Shown here: positions 1 to 4,515 of the stretch, piece after piece
How positions within the stretch are numbered: the stretch's first letter is position 1
Layout: every line of letters starts with the position of its first letter
From: Candidatus Atribacter alterifermentans
GTDB taxonomy: Bacteria; Atribacterota; Atribacteria; Atribacterales; Atribacteraceae
Length of the DNA: 7,108 bases
Direction: 5' to 3'
Assembly (NCBI GenBank): GCA_012517635.1
Contig: JAAYUP010000168.1
Location: 1-7,108 of the forward strand
Made by a program: the position numbers and the translations under genes
Notes under the pieces: generated by a model
The model's database searches: none
Told to the model about the DNA's origin: nothing
The model's input: the letters and a program-made list of their open reading frames with translations, nothing else

Positions 1-490
1 TAAGGAAGGTTTGAGTCAAAATCCTAATTTAGAAATTGTATCAACAATTTCAGCAGAATGGAATCGGCAAAAAGCTTATGAAGCAGCAACCAATATTATC
101 ACTGCTCATCCTGATATCGTCGGATTATTTGTTCAAAATGAGGACATGACAGTTGGTGTAGTAAGCGCTTTGGAACGTCTTGGTAAGCTTGAACAAGTGA
201 CAATAGTATCCCAAAACGGTGCACCTTATGGTTTAGACCTCATAAAAGAAGGAAAACTAAAATACACCAATGCCAACCCACCTTCTGTCGCCTCAGTCAT
301 GGCTTTGCGCATACTCTTAGGTGTCGTTAAGGGGGAAATTGAACCAGGACATTTTTACTGGGCACCAACCCAACTTATTAGCAAGGAAAACTTGGACGTA
401 ACTTACCGTTGGGATGCTTCAGAGGAAGAAATCGAACAGTGGCTCAATCTGCCACTGCCAGAACCAGTGATCCCACCTCCGACTCTATAA
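1..490 (+). CDS. Periplasmic sugar-binding protein of an ABC transporter, C-terminal part (5' end outside window)
   Basis: The frame is open from base 2 to the TAA at 488-490, so the first visible codons (KEGLSQNP) are internal. A TTG at 11 is not a credible start: it has no ribosome binding site and cuts into a conserved helix. The roughly 162 visible residues match the second half of RbsB-like type I periplasmic binding proteins. A segment reading PDIVGLFVQNEDMTVGVVSA corresponds to the family's 'aifa.NDdmAlGa' strand-helix, with the Asn/Asp region that contacts sugar. It is followed by VTIVSQNGAPYGLDLIKEGK, equivalent to 'vvGfDg...l..ik.G'. The family role is to capture a monosaccharide or related ligand outside the membrane and deliver it to a permease. 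The exact sugar cannot be read. The tail is proline-rich (PLPEPVIPPP). Permease and ATPase genes are not in the window and, if linked, lie upstream, since a strong terminator follows directly. Confidence 0.88.
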   Translation, partial: KEGLSQNPNLEIVSTISAEWNRQKAYEAATNIITAHPDIVGLFVQNEDMTVGVVSALERLGKLEQVTIVSQNGAPYGLDLIKEGKLKYTNANPPSVASVMALRILLGVVKGEIEPGHFYWAPTQLISKENLDVTYRWDASEEEIEQWLNLPLPEPVIPPPTL

Positions 491-561
491 AAATTGAATT
501 AAAGAAAAGTTATGTTTCTTTTTTTCTCAGAGAGTAGTTGAGATATTTTTGAGAATATTGT

Positions 562-593
562 GGGCGCAATAATATGTTGCGCCCCTTTTATTT
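562..593 (+). terminator. Intrinsic terminator of the sugar-binding protein gene
   Basis: A perfect 8-bp stem, GGGCGCAA (562-569) with TTGCGCCC (577-584), encloses a 7-nt loop and is followed by CTTTTATTT. It lies 72 bases past the stop codon, between two convergent genes. Read on the minus strand, the sequence after the stem is ACAATATTC, not U-rich, so it should act mainly on plus-strand transcription. It could still stabilise the 3' end of a gpmA message. Confidence 0.9.
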
Positions 594-614
594 GTTATCA
601 ATCTCAAAAGTGAT

Positions 615-1364
615 TTACTTCTTCTCCTTTCCCTGATTAGCTACCGCTTCCATAGCTTTTCGAACTGTTTCTTCATCCCCAATGTAATAGTGTTGAATAG
701 GCTTTAATGATTCATCTAATTCATAAACTAAGGGTATTCCAGTAGGAATATTTAAACTAATAATTTCATCATCAGAAATATTATCTAAATATTTTACTAA
801 AGCTCTCAGGCTGTTTCCATGAGCAGCGATGAGTACTTTTTTACCCGATTGGATTGTTGGAGCAATTGTTTGATGCCAGTAAGGAAGAAAACGGGCAACG
901 GTATCCTTTAGACATTCAGTTAATGGAAGATCTTTTTCATCGAGATCGTGGTAACGTGGGTCCTTACCTGGAAACCGAGGATCAGATTTTTCTAAGGCCG
1001 GAGGTTGTATATCGTAACTTCTTCTCCAAATTTTTACCTGTTCTTCTCCAAATTTTGCTGCGGTTTCAGCCTTATTCAAACCTTGCAATGCACCATAATG
1101 ACGTTCATTTAAACGCCAAGATTTTTCAACTGGGATCCACATTAAATCCATTTCATCTTGGATTATCCATAGAGTTCTAATTGCTCTTTTTAAAACCGAA
1201 GTAAAAGCAATGTCAAAAGTAAATCCCTGTTCTTTTAAAGCTTTCCCGCCAGCGTGGGCTTCTTCTATGCCTTTTTCGGATAAATCAACATCTGTCCACC
1301 CGGTAAAACGATTTTCCTTATTCCAAATACTTTCTCCATGACGAACGAGGACTAACTTTATCAT
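615..1364 (-). CDS. gpmA: 2,3-bisphosphoglycerate-dependent phosphoglycerate mutase
   Basis: This cytoplasmic enzyme interconverts 3-phosphoglycerate and 2-phosphoglycerate in glycolysis and gluconeogenesis through a phosphohistidine. The 249-residue length matches the family (about 250). Visible motifs are LVRHGES with the phospho-accepting His9 and Arg8, FTGWTDVDLSEKG (about 20-32), SVLKRAIRT (57-64), LNERHYGALQG with catalytic Glu87, and AAHGNSLRAL with His182, then IPTGIPLVYEL near the C-terminus. The start is set at the ATG at 1364 because AAAGGAGG lies 8 nt upstream and the protein then begins MIKLVLVRHG, as in the family. An in-frame ATG 36 bases further upstream would place the ribosome binding site inside the gene. 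It is a single-gene unit, convergent with the gene at 1-490. A frame on the opposite strand at 854-1180 is its shadow. Confidence 0.97.
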   Translation of the reverse strand: MIKLVLVRHGESIWNKENRFTGWTDVDLSEKGIEEAHAGGKALKEQGFTFDIAFTSVLKRAIRTLWIIQDEMDLMWIPVEKSWRLNERHYGALQGLNKAETAAKFGEEQVKIWRRSYDIQPPALEKSDPRFPGKDPRYHDLDEKDLPLTECLKDTVARFLPYWHQTIAPTIQSGKKVLIAAHGNSLRALVKYLDNISDDEIISLNIPTGIPLVYELDESLKPIQHYYIGDEETVRKAMEAVANQGKEKK

Positions 1365-1372
1365 ATTAAAAA

Positions 1373-1380
1373 CCTCCTTT
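1373..1380 (-). promoter_or_regulatory. Ribosome binding site that fixes the gpmA start
   Basis: Read on the minus strand this is AAAGGAGG, 8 nt before the ATG at 1364. It overrules the longer reading frame that starts at 1400. Confidence 0.9.
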
Positions 1381-1435
1381 TGGGTTTGTAAATTATTCAT
1401 TACAACGAAATTTAAAACCTTAAATTGGAAATATT

Positions 1436-1465
1436 ATTATACTGTATTCTTTAATTTTACATTCA
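1436..1465 (-). promoter_or_regulatory. Putative sigma-70-type promoter of gpmA
   Basis: On the minus strand a perfect TATAAT (1441 down to 1436) is preceded after 18 bp by TGAATG (1465 to 1460), a poor -35. This gives a leader of about 65 nt. The -10 is convincing and the -35 is not. Confidence 0.45.
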
Positions 1466-1532
1466 TTTACCAGCCATTGAGTGGTCGAAAATAGATAACC
1501 TCATTCCAATGATGAATGTTTTAAACTTATTT

Positions 1533-1561
1533 TTGATCAAGAAATAAAGAATTTATATAAT
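1533..1561 (+). promoter_or_regulatory. Sigma-70-type promoter of the 147-residue protein gene
   Basis: TTGATC (1533-1538), a 17-bp spacer and TATAAT (1556-1561) form a near-consensus promoter. Transcription would start near 1568, about 43 nt before the ATG at 1611. It diverges from the gpmA promoter. Confidence 0.75.
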
Positions 1562-1610
1562 CTGCCGATTTATTATTATATCCAAAAAATGAGTCATGGA
1601 GAAAATATAA

Positions 1611-2054
1611 ATGGATTTGAAAGAGACGGTTCGGCAGATTTTAGAACGGTTTCAAGCTATTGGGCACCAACTTCCTCAATTCGTGATTCAAATTGATGGA
1701 AAGCAAGTTGGAGCTTTTTTTGATAAAGGAAATGAGTATAAAATTGACGATGAAAAGCTCCAGTTCATTATCAAGGAAATAAAAAATAGATATCAAAGAC
1801 CAGTTAATAATCAAGTCATCTTGAATATGATTGAAGACTTAGAAAAGGATTACTATTTTAATCGCTTGGAAGCAGTTATTCAAAAAAGTCCCTTTAGCAA
1901 ACCAATTAATGTGTTTTTTGTTTGGAAGGGGCATTTAAGTAAAGAACAGCAAAAAAGAGTGTTTTTTGCTACCGATTTATGGCTTCGATTGAATTTGAAA
2001 GTTGATTTCGTGAATTTAGATGATGGTTTATGCCATCAATTTTATGATGAATAA
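1611..2054 (+). CDS. Hypothetical protein, 147 residues, family not recognised
   Basis: I do not recognise this protein. The start is supported by GGAGA 8 nt upstream and by a good promoter at 1533-1561; an ATG at 1596 runs into a stop after four codons. The product has no signal peptide or membrane segment and is predicted cytoplasmic. It begins with an amphipathic helix (about 2-18), followed by a strand-like FVIQIDGKQVGAFF (24-37). A charged, helical middle follows (about 47-85), then PINVFFVWKGHLSKEQQKR, a likely strand plus helix, and an acidic end (NLDDGLCHQFYDE). The look is of a small alpha/beta protein. It is a single-gene unit facing the nitrilase gene tail to tail with an 79-base gap. 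That the gene is real is well supported, but no function can be offered. Confidence 0.8.
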   Translation: MDLKETVRQILERFQAIGHQLPQFVIQIDGKQVGAFFDKGNEYKIDDEKLQFIIKEIKNRYQRPVNNQVILNMIEDLEKDYYFNRLEAVIQKSPFSKPINVFFVWKGHLSKEQQKRVFFATDLWLRLNLKVDFVNLDDGLCHQFYDE

Positions 2055-2133
2055 GAAGAGTCCGCGGGAACTCCCCTTATAAAACATCAAATTTTTTCTC
2101 TTATAATATCCGATGATGGTCGATTGATTTTAC

Positions 2134-2937
2134 TCATTTTTTAAAAAGATCGTTTCTTAAAAATTTTGGGTAAAAACTTTGGAAAAGTGATTGGTTATTG
2201 GGATCTCGAATAGTTTCAATTCTTGAGGGATCGAGATTGACGATCATCATACTCTCTTTTCCTTGGTAATCTTCAACAATGATATGTCCCTCAGGATCAC
2301 AGACCATTAAGCCCCCACCACAATCCTGTCCAATTGCGTTACAACTGGCAATGAAGACACGATTATCATAAGCTCTGGCTGGAAGAAAGATATGCCAGGA
2401 TTGTTGTCGGTCTTTTGGAGTTCGTGCCGATGCGTAGGGACAAAATATCAGTTCAGCCCCTTGAAGAGAAAGAAATGTTGTTATTTGGGGAAAATGAAGT
2501 TCCCAGCAAATTTCAACAGCAAAACGTACTTGAGGAATATCAAATACTGGTAAATCAACACCAGGAGTAAAAAATGAAACTTCATGAGGCGCTAAATGGG
2601 TTTTTCGATATTTAAAAATATTTCCTTTGTTCATGCAAATGACTTGAGTAATATAGGGATTCAGGCTTTGATTTTTTTCACAGATGCCAGCCAGTATGGT
2701 GATTTGTTTTTCTTGAGCCCATTGAGATAAAATCTTTGAGCTATAACCAGGTATCATTTCGGCGTATTCTGGACTTTTTTTTGGGGAGTATCCGGTTACC
2801 GAGAGCTCAGGAAAACAAATGATGTCAACCTTATGCAAAGCAGCATCATCGATATATTTTTTAATTTTGGATAGATTTGCGTCAATTTTTCCAACTTCCG
2901 ATTCCATTTGGACTAACGCTATAGCTAAATTTTTCAC
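2134..2937 (-). CDS. Carbon-nitrogen hydrolase (nitrilase superfamily amidohydrolase)
   Basis: Members hydrolyse non-peptide C-N bonds in amides, N-carbamoyl compounds or nitriles in the cytoplasm through a Glu-Lys-Cys triad. From the GTG start all three are visible in standard contexts: Glu44 in CFPELSVTGY, Lys112 in YRKTHL, and Cys144 in VEICWELHFP. The 267-residue length fits the single-domain members. The frame extends upstream to an ATG at 3009, but that ATG has no ribosome binding site. The added 24 residues precede the usual family start (KNLAIALVQME), and the likely promoter lies inside that extension. GTG at 2937 has AAAGGA 6 nt upstream and is preferred. The substrate cannot be read; N-carbamoylputrescine amidase-like, omega-amidase-like or other amidase activity are all possible. 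It stands alone, divergent from the structured RNA. Confidence 0.92.
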   Translation of the reverse strand: MKNLAIALVQMESEVGKIDANLSKIKKYIDDAALHKVDIICFPELSVTGYSPKKSPEYAEMIPGYSSKILSQWAQEKQITILAGICEKNQSLNPYITQVICMNKGNIFKYRKTHLAPHEVSFFTPGVDLPVFDIPQVRFAVEICWELHFPQITTFLSLQGAELIFCPYASARTPKDRQQSWHIFLPARAYDNRVFIASCNAIGQDCGGGLMVCDPEGHIIVEDYQGKESMMIVNLDPSRIETIRDPNNQSLFQSFYPKFLRNDLFKK

Positions 2938-2943
2938 CCTATT

Positions 2944-2949
2944 TCCTTT
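2944..2949 (-). promoter_or_regulatory. Ribosome binding site that decides the GTG start of the nitrilase-family gene
   Basis: Minus-strand AAAGGA sits 6 nt before the GTG at 2937. The alternative ATG at 3009 is preceded by ACCCTAACAAAT, with no such site. Confidence 0.7.
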
Positions 2950-2988
2950 CTGTAAAGGTTCAAGTGAAGCGACCTTTTGTTCAACACT

Positions 2989-3018
2989 ATTATAGTTATA
3001 AATAACCATATTTGTTAG
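2989..3018 (-). promoter_or_regulatory. Promoter of the nitrilase-family gene
   Basis: On the minus strand, CTAACA (3018 to 3013, four of six consensus matches), an 18-bp spacer and a perfect TATAAT (2994 to 2989) predict a start near 2982, about 45 nt before the GTG. The -10 lies inside the frame extension up to the ATG at 3009, which argues that the extension is not translated. Confidence 0.6.
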
Positions 3019-3025
3019 GGTAAAC

Positions 3026-3053
3026 TTGACATTCTATTCTTAAAGAGTATAAT
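3026..3053 (+). promoter_or_regulatory. Near-consensus promoter of the structured RNA
   Basis: TTGACA (3026-3031), a 16-bp spacer and TATAAT (3048-3053) are perfect hexamers with a nearly ideal spacer. It is the strongest promoter in the window. The predicted start (3059-3061) coincides with the first base of the 15-bp closing helix of the RNA that follows. No protein start with a ribosome binding site follows until 3387. Confidence 0.85.
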
Positions 3054-3059
3054 GATTTA

Positions 3060-3257
3060 TGGCCACAGGTTCTGAAGAATAAAAAACCGGAGGATTGGAA
3101 GAAAGAAGTTCCCGATCGAGAGATAGGAATTTCGAAGTTTTCCCGAGAGGGAGAGTGGAAGGCCAATCCTGAAGCGCTTCGCCATATTAGAAAGTAATTT
3201 CTTTTTTCGAAGCGAGTTTGAGGTTCAAGAGTTTGTCAGAGCCTGTGGCTTTTTATT
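3060..3257 (+). ncRNA. Structured RNA of about 195 nt, family not recognised
   Basis: Seen directly: the RNA starts at a consensus promoter and ends in a U-tract (TTTTTATT, 3250-3257). Its ends pair in a 15-bp helix P1, 3061-3075 with 3236-3250 (two G-U pairs). AACC (3085-3088) can pair with GGTT (3222-3225) to close a three-way junction. Arm P2 is AGGATTGG (3091-3098) with CCAATCCT (3163-3170). It opens into two hairpins: P2a 3105-3112/3126-3133 (8 bp, one G-U) and P2b 3137-3144/3149-3156, capped by a GAGA tetraloop. Arm P3 is CGCTTCG (3175-3181) with CGAAGCG (3208-3214), ending in AGAAA-GUAA-TTTCT (3189-3202), a second GNRA cap. G+C is about 44 percent here against about 28 percent in the 3' flank. 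It lacks the long open-bubble hairpin of 6S RNA, the SRP GGAAG motif, RNase P and tmRNA signatures, and any riboswitch core I know. A free-standing small RNA is the best reading; a leader of the gene at 3387 is the alternative. Confidence 0.72.
3236..3257 (+). terminator. Terminator of the structured RNA
   Basis: The 3' strand of P1 (3236-3250) runs straight into TTTTTATT. A local hairpin, 3238-3243 with 3247-3252 (six pairs, one G-U, UGU loop), can form instead and is also followed by T residues. Either helix would serve as an intrinsic terminator. Confidence 0.65.
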
Positions 3258-3313
3258 CCTCAATTCATTCACTTCTTTTAACTGCAGTATGAGTAATCGT
3301 AACCCTAAAAAGG

Positions 3314-3319
3314 TATAAT
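3314..3319 (+). promoter_or_regulatory. Possible -10 element for the PAC2-family gene
   Basis: A perfect TATAAT 67 bases before the ATG at 3387. No good -35 exists at 16-18 bp; the best is ATGAGT (3289-3294, three of six matches) at 19 bp. If used, the gene is transcribed independently of the RNA upstream. Confidence 0.4.
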
Positions 3320-3386
3320 ATTTTTTAGAAAAAAACCATTTGTCCGTTTCCAATAGATTAAAATCAAAGGAGGACTCATTCCAAAC

Positions 3387-4247
3387 ATGGAAAACCTTAA
3401 ATTTTTAGAAAAACCAGTTTTATTTTCTCCCATATTGATTATTGGATTGTCGGGGTGGATGGATGGAGGATATGTATCAACTGGAACTATTGTTTATTTG
3501 AATAATAAGTTGGATGCAATTAAATTCGCAGAAATAAATCCCCACCCTTTTTATATATATAATTTACCGGGAACTATGGAGGAAATTGCCCAATTTCGTC
3601 CTTATACCAAAATTGTCGATGGGCTGGTAAATGAAGTCCAGTTTCCAACGAATGAATTTTTTGCAGACACCAATAATAATCTCATTCTATTCTCGGGGAA
3701 AGAACCGAATATTCATTGGGATCAATACTGTCAAATATTATTTTTTATGTGTGAAGAGTACAATATTAAAGATATCTATTTTATTGGAAGCGTTAATGGT
3801 TTAACTCCTCATACTCGAGATCCACGGGTTTATAGTTCAATAAATAATGAGGATTTAAAAAAAATTCTTGAGAAAGAAAATATCCGTTTTACCAATTATG
3901 AAGGTTCTGCCAGTTTAGTTACCTATCTTACTTTTTTGGCTAAAGAGAAAAATATGAATATGATTAACCTCATCACTGATGTTCCTATGTACATCCATGC
4001 AACGAATCCCAGAGGGATTATATCCATTGTGAAAAAAGTTACAGCTTTGCTTAAATTAAATCTCGATTATTCTGATTTAATCCCATTAGTTGAACAGTTT
4101 GATAATAATATGGCTGTTGTCATGCGTGAGCAACCGGAGTTAGCCAAACAGGTGAAAAAACTTGAGGAAAATTATGATAATGAGATCGTTACTGATAACC
4201 AAAACTTCGAGGAATGGTTAAAAAAGCATGGTATTGAAAACCTTTAG
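3387..4247 (+). CDS. PAC2-family protein (proteasome assembly chaperone 2-like)
   Basis: The 286-residue cytoplasmic protein has the layout of the bacterial/archaeal PAC2 (DUF75-like) family. It opens with ILIIGLSGWMDGGYVSTGTI (17-36), the characteristic glycine-rich strand-loop-helix. Next comes FAEINPHPFYIYNLPGTMEE, equivalent to the 'f..id.e.fydf...rP' segment. The core strand IYFIGSVNGLTPHTRDPRVY carries the family's TPHTR signature, and GSASLVTYLTFLAKEKNM leads into the second half. The C-terminal part (about 235-286) is highly charged and helical, including ELAKQVKKLEENYDNE, probably a coiled coil. The biochemical role in bacteria is not established; the name comes from eukaryotic homologues. 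AAAGGAGG (3366-3373) is a strong ribosome binding site, but its 13-nt spacer is long. No better ATG, GTG or TTG lies closer. Confidence 0.85.
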   Translation: MENLKFLEKPVLFSPILIIGLSGWMDGGYVSTGTIVYLNNKLDAIKFAEINPHPFYIYNLPGTMEEIAQFRPYTKIVDGLVNEVQFPTNEFFADTNNNLILFSGKEPNIHWDQYCQILFFMCEEYNIKDIYFIGSVNGLTPHTRDPRVYSSINNEDLKKILEKENIRFTNYEGSASLVTYLTFLAKEKNMNMINLITDVPMYIHATNPRGIISIVKKVTALLKLNLDYSDLIPLVEQFDNNMAVVMREQPELAKQVKKLEENYDNEIVTDNQNFEEWLKKHGIENL

Positions 4248-4272
4248 TCTTTTCTGAAAATAGAATAATGGT

Positions 4273-4288
4273 AAAAGTAGCTTTTTTT
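4273..4288 (+). terminator. Weak AU-rich terminator-like hairpin after the PAC2-family gene
   Basis: AAAAG (4273-4277), loop TAG and CTTTT (4281-4285) run into further T residues. The stem is short with a single G-C pair, so termination would be inefficient at best. Confidence 0.3.
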
Positions 4289-4371
4289 AAGTGGAAAGTA
4301 CCCCTCGAATCACAAAATCACAATTTTAGAATATCTTTTATTTCATTACCTTTCTTTGTGGGTATGAAACT

Positions 4372-4400
4372 CTAAGAATGATTTAAATTCTATTTATAAT
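4372..4400 (+). promoter_or_regulatory. Putative promoter of the zinc-dependent dehydrogenase gene
   Basis: CTAAGA (4372-4377, three of six matches), a 17-bp spacer and a perfect TATAAT (4395-4400). Transcription would start near 4407, giving a leader of about 109 nt that includes the palindrome at 4466-4479. The 256-base gap between the flanking genes (4248-4503) holds nothing else I can support except the weak hairpin at 4273. Confidence 0.45.
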
Positions 4401-4465
4401 ACAATATGAAGAAAGACTACTTTAAAAGCCCAGAAACACCCATGAAATTCTGCTTGATTTACTAT

Positions 4466-4479
4466 AGTTATCGTTAACT
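4466..4479 (+). promoter_or_regulatory. CG-centred palindrome, possible LacI-family operator
   Basis: AGTTATCGTTAACT has dyad symmetry at six of seven base pairs around a central CG, the layout typical of LacI/GalR-family operators. It lies 37 bp before the dehydrogenase ATG, downstream of the putative promoter, where a bound repressor would block transcription. No regulator gene is in the window. Confidence 0.3.
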
Positions 4480-4503
4480 CAAAAGGCATTTAAATATAAA
4501 TAA

Positions 4504-4510
4504 TTGGAGG
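4504..4510 (+). promoter_or_regulatory. Ribosome binding site that decides the dehydrogenase start
   Basis: TTGGAGG lies 5 nt before the ATG at 4516. Because the TTG belongs to this site, it should not be taken as the initiation codon. Confidence 0.85.
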
Positions 4511-4515
4511 AAACC

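Noticed and set aside
854..1180. Plus-strand frame of 108 codons
   Set aside because: It lies wholly inside gpmA on the other strand, has no ribosome binding site, and its protein is not family-like.
2058..2073. GC-containing hairpin (GAGTCC/GGAACTC) just after the 147-residue protein gene, as a terminator
   Set aside because: It has six pairs with a bulge and no U-tract directly after it on either strand.
3059..3082. Short leader peptide (ATG at 3059, stop after seven codons)
   Set aside because: The ATG sits at the predicted transcription start with no room for a ribosome binding site, and is best seen as part of the closing helix.
3060..3257. 6S RNA, SRP RNA, tmRNA or RNase P RNA
   Set aside because: The branched layout with two tetraloop-capped arms lacks the long hairpin with central bubble of 6S. 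The conserved SRP GGAAG region, tRNA-like tmRNA ends and RNase P core motifs are also absent. I could not run a covariance search, so this is by eye.
4299..4364. Paired segments TACC/GGTA and CACAAA/TTTGTG upstream of the dehydrogenase, as a leader RNA structure
   Set aside because: The helices are short and interrupted by a long one-sided bulge, and most of it lies before the likely transcription start.
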